DNA of 64,000 bases, from NCBI RefSeq assembly GCF_000238595.1, contig NZ_AGTS01000049.1:1-64000 (forward strand), in the 5' to 3' direction. The notes under the pieces were generated by a model, which saw nothing but the letters and a program-made list of their open reading frames with translations, ran no database searches and was not told the DNA's origin. The DNA comes from Acidovorax sp. NO-1. Its GTDB lineage: Bacteria > Pseudomonadota > Gammaproteobacteria > Burkholderiales > Burkholderiaceae_C. Numbering within the stretch: position 1 is the first letter of the stretch; every line of letters starts with the position of its first letter. Position numbers and translations under genes: made by a program. Of the stretch, positions 18,938 through 28,625 are shown piece by piece.

Positions 18938-21640
18938 GTGCCACCAATACAGCGAGTGGAACAGCAGCAAGTGGGACGAACAAGATCGGTACGGTGGCTT
19001 GGCAGGGGGCGCACCGAAGGGCTGCGTGGCGCGCTGGCTGCTGCTGCCATGGTTGCGCTGTGTGGGGCCACTGGGGTGCTTCAGTGGCTGGACTTCCGGG
19101 TGTATGACGCCGCCACCCGCATCACTGCACCGCCTCCGTTGCCGGAAATTGCCGTCATCGGCATCGATGACGCCAGCCTGGCTTCTCTGGGGAGCCCGCC
19201 ATGGTCTCGTGACCTGTATGCCCGGCTGATTGACCAGCTCTCTTCAGCCGGCGCTCGGACCATCGCACTGACGCCGTCCCTTGCACAGCCTCAGCCCGAT
19301 CAGGGTCTTGCCTATCTGCGAAAGATGCGCGAAACCCTTGTGCGCGCAGCAGACCCCTCACCGTTGGCCGCGGAACTTGCCCGAACGGTGGACGAGGCGG
19401 AGAAGGCGCTGGATGCCGACGCCCGCCTTGCGGCCAGCATCCAGCGGGCAGGCAACGTGTTTCTGACATCGCGCCATGCACTGGCGGGCGGGGCTGGCGC
19501 GCCGCTGCCGGCCTATGCCCACCGCAGCGTGCTGCCTGACCCTGCCAGCCTGGCGCTCGCCGCAACATCGGCACAGTATCCCGTGCCAGCCCTTGGATCG
19601 GTGGCGGCGGGTGTGGGCCACCACACCTTGGTCGAAGATGAAGATGGACGCCTGCGCCGTGTGCCGCTGGCCCTGCGGTACGACAACGTGGGAATCCCTG
19701 CCTTGGCCCTGCTGGTGGCCCGGCACAGCCTTCATCTTGGCCAGGATCAGCTCAGCACCCAGACCGAGCCGAACTCCGTGCGCATCGGCGGGCTGAACAT
19801 TGCGACGGATGACTTGGCCTTCATGCGCCCGCGCTTTCATGCTGCGCAGGACGGTGTGCCGGCGTTTCCCGTTCTGTCGTTCGCCAGCGTGGTCAACGGC
19901 AAGGTGCCCGCCCACACTTTCAAGGACAAGGTGGTTCTGGTGGGCGAAACCAGCGACGCGCTGGTGGAGTCGCGGGTGACCACGAGCGCGGGCACCCTGT
20001 ACCCGGTGGAGGTCCTTGCGCACACCCTTTCTGCGATACGGCAGGGCTTGGTGGTGCAACGGCCCGCATGGGCAGCGGGCGTATCGTGGGGTATTGCGCT
20101 GTGCGCGCTGATGTTTGTGGCACTCGGGCTGCCCCGGCTTTCGCACAGGGTGGGCGGGGTTCTGAGCGTTTCGCTGTTGCTACTTCTGGTGGCCACGGGC
20201 TGGGCCCTTCTGCGCCATGCGGGGTGGTGGGTGCCAGTGGCGCCAGGCGCATTGGCCCTGCTGGCAGGATTTGGAGCGTTCACAACGCTGCAGACCCTGG
20301 CGAAAGCCCACACGCACTCCTCTGGCGAAACGGCAGAGACCGATCGAATGATGGGGCTCGCCTTGCAGGGACAAGGGCAGCTGGACATGGCCTTTGACCG
20401 CCTGCGCCGGGTGCCACCCAGCGATGCGCTGATGGACAACCTCTACCACCTGGCCCAGGACTTCGAGCGCAAGCGCAACCTTGCCAAAGCCAAGTCGGTC
20501 TACAAGCACATCCTGCAGCACAACCGCGAATTCAAGGATGCCTACGTGCGCTACCGGCGTGTGCGGGCGCAACTGCACCAGGAGGCGGGAGCCACGCCCT
20601 CCAGTACGCCAGCGTCGGTCCCGCCCGGCACCACCAGCGCGCGGTTGCCCGGAGACGCTGCTCCCGGCGTGCCCATGCTGGGCCGCTACCAGATCGACAA
20701 GGAACTCGGCAAGGGTGCCATGGGGGTGGTGTATTTGGGCCGCGATCCCAAGATCGGGCGCGTGGTGGCCATCAAAACGCTGGCGCTCGGCGAGGAGTTC
20801 GAGGGCGAGGCGCTCATTGATGCACGGGCGCGCTTTTTCCGCGAGGCGGAAACCGCAGGGCGCCTACAGCATCCCTGCATCGTCACAATTTTCGATGCGG
20901 GTGAGGAGCACGACCTGGCGTACATCGCCATGGAATTCCTCAAGGGCGCAGACCTCACGCAGGCGTGTCGCGCCGGGCAGCTGTTGCCGGTCGGCACAGT
21001 TCTTTCTATCGTGTCGCGCGTGGCCGAAGCGCTGGACTACGCCCATGCACACCAGGTGGTGCACCGCGACATCAAGCCGGCCAACATCATGTTTGACGCT
21101 GCCACTGATGCCGTCAAGGTGACGGATTTCGGAATCGCCCGCATTACGGACTCCAGCAAGACCCGCACGGGTCTGGTGCTGGGAACCCCCAGTTTCATGT
21201 CGCCCGAGCAACTGGCCGGTAAAAAGGTGGATGGCCGGTCCGACCTGTACTCCCTGGGCGTCATGTTGTTCCAGTTGCTCACCGGCTCGTTGCCATTGCG
21301 TGGCGAATCCATGACTGAGCTCATGCACAAGATCGCCACCGTGGACGCACCGGACATCCGCGAGATCCGTCCGGAGCTGCCGCCCGCCGTGGCGCGCGTG
21401 GTGGCGCTTGCCCTTCAAAAGCGCCCGGAGGCCCGCTACCAGACGGGTCGGCAGTTCGCCGCCGACCTGCGGCAGGCGGGCGCTGCGGACGGACAGGCGG
21501 GGTCGCCCAGGCCGGGGGCAGTCGTCTATGATGCGCTCCGCGATGCAACAGGGCAGGAAATGGCGGATTTTCAGAAAACCGTGATGGAGACACCCGCTGG
21601 ACGAGGTGCAGCATCCCTGCCGAAACCTGGCGCCCGATGA
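18938..21640 (+). CDS. CHASE2-domain serine/threonine protein kinase
   Basis: 900 aa from a GTG start. An N-terminal membrane span, an extracytoplasmic CHASE2 domain (about residues 50-360, DFRVYDAATRI, IAVIGIDDASL), then three membrane spans (about 370-460), a TPR-like helical stretch and a kinase domain from about residue 585. Kinase motifs are intact: GKGAMGVVYLG, VAIKTL, HRDIKPANIMFD, DFGIAR, GTPSFMSPEQL. CHASE2 senses unknown external signals. The stop overlaps the next start (ATGA). First gene of a signalling block that includes its likely phosphatase and FHA partner. Confidence 0.92.
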   Translation: MPPIQRVEQQQVGRTRSVRWLGRGRTEGLRGALAAAAMVALCGATGVLQWLDFRVYDAATRITAPPPLPEIAVIGIDDASLASLGSPPWSRDLYARLIDQLSSAGARTIALTPSLAQPQPDQGLAYLRKMRETLVRAADPSPLAAELARTVDEAEKALDADARLAASIQRAGNVFLTSRHALAGGAGAPLPAYAHRSVLPDPASLALAATSAQYPVPALGSVAAGVGHHTLVEDEDGRLRRVPLALRYDNVGIPALALLVARHSLHLGQDQLSTQTEPNSVRIGGLNIATDDLAFMRPRFHAAQDGVPAFPVLSFASVVNGKVPAHTFKDKVVLVGETSDALVESRVTTSAGTLYPVEVLAHTLSAIRQGLVVQRPAWAAGVSWGIALCALMFVALGLPRLSHRVGGVLSVSLLLLLVATGWALLRHAGWWVPVAPGALALLAGFGAFTTLQTLAKAHTHSSGETAETDRMMGLALQGQGQLDMAFDRLRRVPPSDALMDNLYHLAQDFERKRNLAKAKSVYKHILQHNREFKDAYVRYRRVRAQLHQEAGATPSSTPASVPPGTTSARLPGDAAPGVPMLGRYQIDKELGKGAMGVVYLGRDPKIGRVVAIKTLALGEEFEGEALIDARARFFREAETAGRLQHPCIVTIFDAGEEHDLAYIAMEFLKGADLTQACRAGQLLPVGTVLSIVSRVAEALDYAHAHQVVHRDIKPANIMFDAATDAVKVTDFGIARITDSSKTRTGLVLGTPSFMSPEQLAGKKVDGRSDLYSLGVMLFQLLTGSLPLRGESMTELMHKIATVDAPDIREIRPELPPAVARVVALALQKRPEARYQTGRQFAADLRQAGAADGQAGSPRPGAVVYDALRDATGQEMADFQKTVMETPAGRGAASLPKPGAR

Positions 21641-22446
21641 CGCTCGCACCCACATCCATGACCTACGAATTTTTTGCGCGAACCGACAAGGGACGCGTGC
21701 GCACCAACAATGAAGATGCGGTGGCGGTCGACCGGGAGGCACAGGTGGCCATCCTCGCCGACGGCATGGGCGGCTACAACGCAGGCGAAGTGGCCAGCGG
21801 CATGGCCACCACCTTCATCCGCACGGAAATGGCGCGCTGGCTGGGGCAGGCAGGCCCGACGCCGCAATCCACGGACGTGCGCCGGGCTCTGGAGATCTGC
21901 GTCGAGAACGCCAACCACGCCATTCTGGGCGCGTCGCTTTCCAACCCGCAGTACGCGGGCATGGGCACCACACTGGTGGTCGGTGTGTTTCATGGCAGCC
22001 GGCTGATCCTGGGTCATATCGGTGATTCGCGTTGCTACCGCCTCAGGGACGGCAAGATGCAACAGATCACCCGCGACCATTCCTGGCTGCAGGAACAGGT
22101 CGATGCGGGGCTTCTCACGGCGCAACAGGCCGCTCTTTCCTCCAACCGCAACCTTGTCACCCGCGCTCTGGGCGTAGAGCCCAACGTGATGATGGAGGTC
22201 AACGAGTTCCAGGTTGCACCGAACGACCTGTTCCTGATGTGCTCGGACGGGCTCACGGACATGGTCACCGACGCGGATCTGGTGGAACTGGTGCGCGCCC
22301 CGCTGCCCCTCGAAGAAAAGGCAACCCTGCTCATCGAGACCGCCAATGCCAATGGCGGTCGTGATAATGTCAGTGTGCTGCTGGTGCAAGCGGCCGCTGC
22401 AGGCAAGAAGCGCGGCCTCATGTCTCGTTTGCTGGGTGCCGCCTGA
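21637..22446 (+). CDS. PP2C-family serine/threonine protein phosphatase
   Basis: 269 aa. PP2C metal-binding motifs: TNNEDAVAVD, ILADGMGGYNAGEVAS, GHIGDSRCYRLRDG, SDGLTDMV and GGRDNVSVLLV. No membrane span. It would reverse phosphorylation by the upstream kinase; start codon overlaps the kinase stop. An internal ATG at 21658 (MTYEFFART) is a possible alternative start. Confidence 0.93.
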   Translation: MTLAPTSMTYEFFARTDKGRVRTNNEDAVAVDREAQVAILADGMGGYNAGEVASGMATTFIRTEMARWLGQAGPTPQSTDVRRALEICVENANHAILGASLSNPQYAGMGTTLVVGVFHGSRLILGHIGDSRCYRLRDGKMQQITRDHSWLQEQVDAGLLTAQQAALSSNRNLVTRALGVEPNVMMEVNEFQVAPNDLFLMCSDGLTDMVTDADLVELVRAPLPLEEKATLLIETANANGGRDNVSVLLVQAAAAGKKRGLMSRLLGAA

Positions 22447-22490
22447 ATGGCCCCGACTACAACAATTACTCATCACATCAGGAGTGGATC

Positions 22491-23147
22491 ATGCCCAGAA
22501 TGATCGTTTCAATCGACGGCGTCGTCATCAAGGAGGTGCAGCTGACCAAAGAGCGCACCACGCTCGGTCGCCGTCCCTATAACGACATTGTGATCGACAA
22601 CCTCGCGGTGAGTGGCGAGCACGCCGTCATCCACATGACGGGCGATGACGTGGAAATTGAAGACCTGGGCAGCACCAACGGCACCTACGTCAACGCCAAG
22701 GCCGTCAAGCGCCAGGAACTGCGCAATGGCGATACCGTGGAAGTGGGCAAGTACAAGATCCGCTTCCTGCACGAAGCGGAAGGCCAGAACTTCGAGAAGA
22801 CCATGATCTTCAAGCCGGGCATGGTGCCGCCCTTGGCCACGGCCTCGCGCCCCGCCCCCTTGGCTGCTGCGCCTGCTGCGGCACCCATTTCGGCCGTGAT
22901 CCGGGTGATGTCGGGCGCCGCAGCCGGCCGCGAAGTGTCGTTGCAAAAAGTGGTCACCACCATCGGCAAGCCGGGTGTGGCGGTAGCCTCCATCACCAAG
23001 CGCCACCAGGGATTCGTGCTGGCCCACGTGGAAGGCCCCGAAATGCCATTGCTCAACGGTGCATCCATCGGAGCGTCGCCCGTGCCGCTCAAGCACGGAG
23101 ACCGGCTGGAGTTGGCAGGCACGGAGATGCAGTTCGAGCACGGCTGA
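22491..23147 (+). CDS. FHA-domain protein
   Basis: 218 aa with a canonical N-terminal FHA domain (residues about 20-90: TLGRRPYNDIVIDNLAVSGEH, DLGSTNGTYVN), which binds phosphothreonine. An Ala/Pro linker and a second, degenerate FHA-like fold follow (residues about 130-215, IRVMSGAAAGREVSL). Likely effector or scaffold of the kinase-phosphatase pair encoded just upstream. Confidence 0.9.
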   Translation: MPRMIVSIDGVVIKEVQLTKERTTLGRRPYNDIVIDNLAVSGEHAVIHMTGDDVEIEDLGSTNGTYVNAKAVKRQELRNGDTVEVGKYKIRFLHEAEGQNFEKTMIFKPGMVPPLATASRPAPLAAAPAAAPISAVIRVMSGAAAGREVSLQKVVTTIGKPGVAVASITKRHQGFVLAHVEGPEMPLLNGASIGASPVPLKHGDRLELAGTEMQFEHG

Positions 23148-23188
23148 TCGCCCAGCGGGCGGCACGTCCGGACACCGCGCCAAAAACC

Positions 23189-25450
23189 ATGACCCTGCAG
23201 CCTTGGCCAATGTTGCGGCGACATGGGCGGCGCATGCTGGTGACGCTGATCCCTTTGGCGTTCGCCCTGCTGCATATTTCTGGCACCCTGCATCTGCAGG
23301 TGCTGGAGCGGCTGGAAAACATCATCTACGACACCCGGCTGCGCGCGACCATGCCGCGCACGCTGGATGAGCGCATCGTCATCGTCGACATCGATGAAAA
23401 AAGCCTGGAGCGCGTCGGGCACTGGCCCTGGGGGCGGGACAAACTGGCGGCTCTGGCGCACGAACTGTTTGAACGCCAGCAGGCGGCGGTAGTGGGCTTT
23501 GACGTCCTCTTTGCCGAAGCTGACGGGAGCTCGGGCCTCCCCAACCTCCAGCGCCTCGCACAGGGGGCATTGCGGGACCAGGCGGGGTTCCGCGAACAGC
23601 TGGAGCAACTGGCCCCCTCACTGAACTATGACGCCCTCTTTGCCAGCGCACTTCAAGGGCGGCCTGCAGTTTTGGGCTATTACTTCACCAGTGACCGGGA
23701 CGGAAGAGCCAAAGGATCGTTACCAGCGCCCGCCTTGCCCGCCGAGAGACTTCGCGACCTGCCCTTGCGTGCAACATCCTGGGGCGGCTACGGGAGCAAT
23801 ATCGAAGAACTGGCGCGTGCAGTTCCAGTGGCAGGTTTCTTCAACTCCATCACCGATGACGACGGGGTTGTCCGATCACTTCCCTTGCTCGCGGAGTATC
23901 AGGGCAAGTACTACGAGTCGCTGGCCTTGGCGATGTTTCGTGCCCTGCTGGAGCTGCCCGACATCCACCCTGACTACGTCAATGCCCACCCCCAGGGCGA
24001 GCACGATACGCTGCGCAGCATTGTGCTGCGCCAGCATGGCCGGGAGCTTGCACTCCCGGTGGACGACAAGCTTGCAACGCTGATCCCCTTTCGCGGGCCC
24101 GGCGATGTGGATGGGGGGTCATTCCGGTATGTCTCCGCATCCGACGTTCTGGATGGAAGGCTGCCTGCCAGCAGTCTTCAGGGAAAGCTGTTGCTCGTCG
24201 GCTCGACCACTCCGGGCTTGCTCGATCTGCGTGTAACGCCCGTTGGCAGAACCTACCCGGGCGTGGAAGCGCATGCCAACATGCTTTCTGCGTTTCTCGA
24301 CGGCAAGAGCATCGTCCGCCCGGACTATGCAGTGGGCTTTGACGTCGCCCAGCTGTTTTGCACCGGCGCCCTTCTGGCCATCGCCTTGCCCCTGCTTTCC
24401 GCCACGTGGGCAGTGCTGCTCAGTGTGGCGGTAGTTGCCATGCTTGCGGGCGTCAATCTGTGGCTCTATTTCGCACAGGGCCTGGCGCTGCCACTGGCAA
24501 CGGTGACGGTGATGGCGATCGCTGCCTTCGCACTGAACATGGTTTACGGCTATTTTGTAGAGAGCCGGGCCAAGCGCGAACTGGCTGCGCTGTTTGGAAC
24601 CTACGTACCCCCCGAGCTGGTGGACGAGATGGTCAAGCAGCCGGAAAACTACAGCATGCAGGCGGCCAGCCGCGAACTCACGGTGATGTTCTGCGACATG
24701 CGGGGTTTTACCGCACTGTCCGAGCAAATGGACCCCTTGCAACTGCAGGCCCTGCTCAACGACGTTTTCAGCCGGCTCACCCACATCATCCGCAGCCATC
24801 AGGGAACCATTGACAAGTACATGGGCGATTGCGTGATGGCGTTCTGGGGCGCCCCGGTGCCCATGCAGGAGCACGCCCAGCGTGCAGTGCAGGCGGCGCT
24901 GGACATGGAGCGCGCGGTCGAGCAGTTCAACGCCTCCAACCGCGAACGCGGGCTACCTGAAATCGGCATCGGTATCGGGCTCAACACCGGCACTATGTGC
25001 GTGGGCGACATGGGCTCGGACATTCGCCGCAGCTACACGGTGATCGGTGACGCCGTCAACCTGGCTTCGCGCCTGGAAGGCCTGTCCAAACACTATGGCG
25101 TACGCACGGTGGCGAGCGCCTCCACCCAAGCCCAGGCGCTCCGGTTCGCCTGGCAGGAACTCGACCGTGTGCGCGTCAAAGGCAAGGCCCAGGCGGTCGC
25201 CATTTTTTCGCCGGTCGCGCTGCAGGATGCGCTAACCCCCCAAAAAACCCGGGAAATCGCCATCTGGCAGCGGTGTCTTGACGCCTACCGTGCTCAAGAC
25301 TGGGCAGAATGCAGCAAGCTGCTGACGGACTTGAACCAGACCACTGTGCCCACCGCCCTCTACGACCTGTACACCGCCAGAGTCAAAGGCCTGGAGGGAC
25401 AAGTCCGCGACCCCAATTGGGATGGCTCCACCACTTTTGACACCAAGTAG
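23189..25450 (+). CDS. CHASE2-domain class III adenylate cyclase
   Basis: 753 aa. N-terminal span, CHASE2 domain (about residues 40-390, NIIYDTRLRATMP, IVIVDIDEKSL), three membrane spans (about 390-455) and a class III cyclase domain. Metal aspartates are in MFCDMRGFTALSEQ and YMGDCVMAFWG; the transition-state Asn/Arg are in GDAVNLASRLEG. The purine-specifying pair appears as Lys (DKYMGD) and Thr (YTVIGD), favouring ATP. It shares sensor type with the kinase 4 kb upstream. Confidence 0.92.
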   Translation: MTLQPWPMLRRHGRRMLVTLIPLAFALLHISGTLHLQVLERLENIIYDTRLRATMPRTLDERIVIVDIDEKSLERVGHWPWGRDKLAALAHELFERQQAAVVGFDVLFAEADGSSGLPNLQRLAQGALRDQAGFREQLEQLAPSLNYDALFASALQGRPAVLGYYFTSDRDGRAKGSLPAPALPAERLRDLPLRATSWGGYGSNIEELARAVPVAGFFNSITDDDGVVRSLPLLAEYQGKYYESLALAMFRALLELPDIHPDYVNAHPQGEHDTLRSIVLRQHGRELALPVDDKLATLIPFRGPGDVDGGSFRYVSASDVLDGRLPASSLQGKLLLVGSTTPGLLDLRVTPVGRTYPGVEAHANMLSAFLDGKSIVRPDYAVGFDVAQLFCTGALLAIALPLLSATWAVLLSVAVVAMLAGVNLWLYFAQGLALPLATVTVMAIAAFALNMVYGYFVESRAKRELAALFGTYVPPELVDEMVKQPENYSMQAASRELTVMFCDMRGFTALSEQMDPLQLQALLNDVFSRLTHIIRSHQGTIDKYMGDCVMAFWGAPVPMQEHAQRAVQAALDMERAVEQFNASNRERGLPEIGIGIGLNTGTMCVGDMGSDIRRSYTVIGDAVNLASRLEGLSKHYGVRTVASASTQAQALRFAWQELDRVRVKGKAQAVAIFSPVALQDALTPQKTREIAIWQRCLDAYRAQDWAECSKLLTDLNQTTVPTALYDLYTARVKGLEGQVRDPNWDGSTTFDTK

Positions 25451-25467
25451 ATAACAAGGATGAGCCC

Positions 25468-26271
25468 ATGAAGGTACGCGTACTGGGCTGCTCCGGAGCC
25501 ATCGCCAAAGGCTGTCGGACCACCTCGTTTCTGATGGACGAAAGCGTTCTCATCGACGCAGGCACGGGTGTGGGCGACTTGACGCTGGACGAAATGCGCA
25601 AGATCGATCACGTTTACCTCACGCATTCGCATCTGGATCACATCGCGGCGTTGCCGCTGATGCTCGACGCCGTTTCTTCGCTGCGCCAGACACCCGTGCA
25701 AATTCATGCTTTGCCCCAGACCCTGGAAGTGCTGAGCAAACACATCTTCAACAACATTATCTGGCCAGACTTCTCGTCCATTCCGTCGGCCGACAATCCT
25801 TTCATGCGGTTTTGCCCACTGCATGTGGGCGAGCAACGCGCGACGGTAGGGGTTGTCGTCGAGGCCCTGCCAGCTGTCCACACCGTACCCGCTGTGGGGT
25901 ATGCCGTTCGGGGCCAGGATCGCAAAGAATGGTGGGTCTTCAGCGGCGACACCGAACGAAACCCGGCCTTCTGGGAGCGCGTGAACGAGTTGCCCGTGGC
26001 CATGCTGGTCATGGAGACCGCCTTCAGCGAACGCGAGAGCGCCCTGGCCCGCCGCAGCCTGCACCTGTCGCCACAGAGCTTGTTGGCGGAGCTGCGGCAA
26101 TTCAACCAGCGGAGATGTCCGGTGTACATCACGCACACGAAGCCTGCGGAAACGGACATCATCATGGGCGAAATCGGTGACTTGCTCGCCCTCCAGGTTG
26201 CCAGCCCTTCGGATGAAGGCCCACCACTCAGTGTTCAGTGGTTACTGGCGGGGCAGGAGTTCACCTTGTAG
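25468..26271 (+). CDS. metallo-beta-lactamase-fold 3',5'-cyclic-nucleotide phosphodiesterase
   Basis: 267 aa. Zinc motif THSHLDHIAALPLM, then VHTVPAVGY, FSGDT and ITHTKP: the metal ligands of the MBL fold. Overall pattern and the link to the cyclase (17-nt gap) fit the class II cAMP phosphodiesterase group, which hydrolyses cAMP to AMP. Alternative: a different MBL hydrolase. Followed by pilA behind its own promoter. Confidence 0.82.
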   Translation: MKVRVLGCSGAIAKGCRTTSFLMDESVLIDAGTGVGDLTLDEMRKIDHVYLTHSHLDHIAALPLMLDAVSSLRQTPVQIHALPQTLEVLSKHIFNNIIWPDFSSIPSADNPFMRFCPLHVGEQRATVGVVVEALPAVHTVPAVGYAVRGQDRKEWWVFSGDTERNPAFWERVNELPVAMLVMETAFSERESALARRSLHLSPQSLLAELRQFNQRRCPVYITHTKPAETDIIMGEIGDLLALQVASPSDEGPPLSVQWLLAGQEFTL

Positions 26272-26481
26272 CTGGCGTTGTTTGCGTTCCTGCACCGCTC
26301 GTGCCCCACGTGCCTGACTGACAAAACCCGCACAGCTTGCAACAAAGTATGAATTTGGTGACAGTCATGGCAGGACAAAAATGTCATGCGCGCCCGAAGT
26401 GGGAGCCACTTGCCTGTTTCGCTACGCTAGTGCATGCGGGGGCTGCCTCTCTGGCCCGCTCTTCCGAGCAGAAAAGCAACC

Positions 26482-26497
26482 TGGCATGGGAAATGCT
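26482..26497 (+). promoter_or_regulatory. sigma-54 promoter of pilA
   Basis: TGGCATGGGAAATGCT keeps the invariant GG at -24 and GC at -12 with the exact 10-nt spacing. It ends 69 bp upstream of the pilA start. PilA genes are classically driven by RpoN with PilR. Confidence 0.75.
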
Positions 26498-26566
26498 GTA
26501 CCAAAGGCAGACCTGGAGAATTCTTCTGCAGGTTGTTAATTGCAATCGACCTCCAAGGAGTTTCTT

Positions 26567-27112
26567 ATGAAGCGCAATCTGCAAAAGGGTTTCACACTCA
26601 TCGAACTGATGATCGTTGTGGCCATCATCGGTATTCTGGCGGCTGTGGCACTGCCCGCCTACCAAGATTACACAATCCGCGCCAAGGTCTCTGAAGGGCT
26701 GAGCTTGGCGTCGGCCGCGAAGACGGCAGTTGCGGAAACATATGCGAATACCACGCAAGGTACTATTGAAGCATATGGCGGCGTCGGTCCGATTACCGCT
26801 CCCGCGCCTGGCAACACAACGTATGGGTATCAATATACCGCCGGCACCAATGTGGCGACGATTGCGATTGCGGAAACTCCCGTCGCTGCGCCCACAGCCA
26901 CTTCTGGTCGAATCACCATTACCTACGCCGGCACCCTTGGCACCACTCTGGGCAACCCACTGGTGCTGACTCCCGGCTCTGGCACAGTCACCAATTCCGC
27001 CGTGCCGTCTGCCGTTTTGGTATCAGGTGCTCCAGTTGTGTGGGGTTGCGGCATTGCTGCCACCGCATCTTTTAAGTATGTTCCGGCAAACTGCCGCTTT
27101 AACAACCTCTAA
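26567..27112 (+). CDS. pilA: type IV major pilin
   Basis: 181 aa. Short prepilin leader MKRNLQKG cut before [27 protein letters not shown], with Glu5 of the mature pilin. The C-terminal disulfide loop lies between two Cys (VVWGCG ... NCRFNNL). RBS AAGGAG. Behind a sigma-54 promoter, followed by a strong terminator, and nearly duplicated 130 nt downstream. Confidence 0.95.
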   Translation: MKRNLQKGFTLIELMIVVAIIGILAAVALPAYQDYTIRAKVSEGLSLASAAKTAVAETYANTTQGTIEAYGGVGPITAPAPGNTTYGYQYTAGTNVATIAIAETPVAAPTATSGRITITYAGTLGTTLGNPLVLTPGSGTVTNSAVPSAVLVSGAPVVWGCGIAATASFKYVPANCRFNNL

Positions 27113-27129
27113 TACTGACGAGATGAGAG

Positions 27130-27155
27130 AGGCCGCCTTGTGCGGCCTTTTTTTT
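27130..27155 (+). terminator. terminator after pilA
   Basis: AGGCCGC, loop CTTGT, GCGGCCT followed by a run of eight T; a textbook intrinsic terminator separating the two pilin genes. Confidence 0.92.
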
Positions 27156-27240
27156 GGCGAAACACATTTGAATGCCGCTGTGCTTTCATTCGTCACTCAT
27201 TCAAGTCAAGTGCAACCTCGGCTATATGGAGGAAGAAGGC

Positions 27241-27771
27241 ATGAAAAAGCACCTTCAATCGGGATTCACTTTGATCGAGTTAATGATCGTGGTAGCCATC
27301 ATCGGCATTTTAGCGGCGGTGGCTCTGCCCATGTATCAAGACTACGCCATTCGTGCCCGGGTGACGGAAGGCCTCAGCCTGGCAGGCACGGCCAAGACGG
27401 CGGTGGTGGATTCGTTCTTTACGGTGCCAAGCGGTGGCATCTTGCCCTACCCCGGCACGGGCGCCCCGGTGGCGGGCAGTTATGGTTTCCAATACACCCC
27501 GGGCACACATGTCACCTCGATTGCCATTGGCGCCATCGTCGATGTCGCCGCGCCCGTATTGCCCGAAGGCCGCATTACGATCAGCTTTGGGGGTGGCGTG
27601 GGTTCAGTATTGGGGACTCCGCTGGTTCTGACCCCCGGCAGCGGTACGGTGAGTAACGCGGCGGTCCCTGCCGCGCCGCTAGCCGCAAGAGCTCCCGTCG
27701 TATGGGGTTGTGGAGTGGCCTTAACCTCAGCCTTCCGTTATGTACCCGCCAATTGCCGCTACTCACTTTGA
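27241..27771 (+). CDS. second type IV pilin
   Basis: 176 aa, leader MKKHLQSG then [33 protein letters not shown]. It ends with the same disulfide layout as pilA (VVWGCG ... NCRYSL), but the middle part has diverged. Strong RBS (GGAGG). A tandem paralogue of pilA; no sigma-54 site was found in front of it, so regulation probably differs. Confidence 0.93.
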   Translation: MKKHLQSGFTLIELMIVVAIIGILAAVALPMYQDYAIRARVTEGLSLAGTAKTAVVDSFFTVPSGGILPYPGTGAPVAGSYGFQYTPGTHVTSIAIGAIVDVAAPVLPEGRITISFGGGVGSVLGTPLVLTPGSGTVSNAAVPAAPLAARAPVVWGCGVALTSAFRYVPANCRYSL

Positions 27772-27832
27772 TATGCAATTCGGGTGCAAGTAGTTTGGCG
27801 TTTCTAACGTTGATGTTTGCTGGTGTTTTTTC

Positions 27833-28600
27833 ATGCGTGTTCGTTACCGAGCAGCGTTGAAGGCCTCTGCTGCCCATTTGCTCGTGACTATCTTGGTCGC
27901 GACGCTGGCCGCGATTTTGGTTTTTTATGTCTGGTATCCCTGGCCGTTCTATGAAATCGTGTCAGGTCGTGAGTTGTTTTGGTTGGTTATAGGGGTTGAC
28001 GTGGTATGTGGGCCGTTGCTGACCATGGTGCTGTGGAATCCGACCAAATCAGCAAGAGAGCTGGCCCTGGATATGTCGCTTGTTGGGTTGATACAGGTTG
28101 CAGCGCTGGCCTACGGTATGAGCACCGTGACAGACACGAGGCCTGTGCGCTTGGTATTTGAGGTGGACCGTATCCGCTTGGTTTCAGCGGCAGAAGTTAA
28201 CCACGCGCAGTTGGAGCAGGCGGTCAAAGGGCTTCAAAACCTCCCATGGTTGGGACCTGTGCTTGTTGGCATCCGTGAGCCCAAAAGCAATCAAGAGATG
28301 CTGGAAAGCATTGATCTTTCATTGGAAGGGGTAGAGCCTTCTCTGCGACCAGACTGGTGGCAACCCTACGTTCTTTCAGTTCCTCAGGTGCTGAAGGCGG
28401 GGCGCTCGATAGCCGTGTTAAGGGCGAACCGCCCAGCGGATGCGGATCGAATAGATGCTGCAGTACGCGCTACCAAAACACCTGAGTCCGAGCTACTATG
28501 GCTGCCTCTTACTGCTGGGCGGAGCTTTGATTGGGTGGTAATTCTTCACAAAGAATCAGCTTTGCCGGTGTCTTACGCCCGCGTTGATGGGTTTTTCTGA
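27833..28600 (+). CDS. type IV pilin accessory membrane protein, TfpX/TfpZ-like
   Basis: 255 aa with an N-terminal span (about 12-35), further spans (about 45-65 and 80-100) and a periplasmic-type C-terminal half. The start (LVTILVATLAAILVFYVWYPWPFYEIVSGRELFWL) and VDVVCGPLLTMVLWNP are typical of TfpX/TfpZ proteins, which accompany certain pilin groups and help their assembly. It follows the second pilin by 61 nt. Ends 25 nt before the convergent moaC stop. Confidence 0.8.
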   Translation: MRVRYRAALKASAAHLLVTILVATLAAILVFYVWYPWPFYEIVSGRELFWLVIGVDVVCGPLLTMVLWNPTKSARELALDMSLVGLIQVAALAYGMSTVTDTRPVRLVFEVDRIRLVSAAEVNHAQLEQAVKGLQNLPWLGPVLVGIREPKSNQEMLESIDLSLEGVEPSLRPDWWQPYVLSVPQVLKAGRSIAVLRANRPADADRIDAAVRATKTPESELLWLPLTAGRSFDWVVILHKESALPVSYARVDGFF

Positions 28601-28625
28601 TGGGCGCACATACCACCGCCCTTTC

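Noticed and set aside
27156-27240. Sigma-54 promoter before the second pilin
   Set aside because: TGGCGA is present but no GC at the right distance follows.
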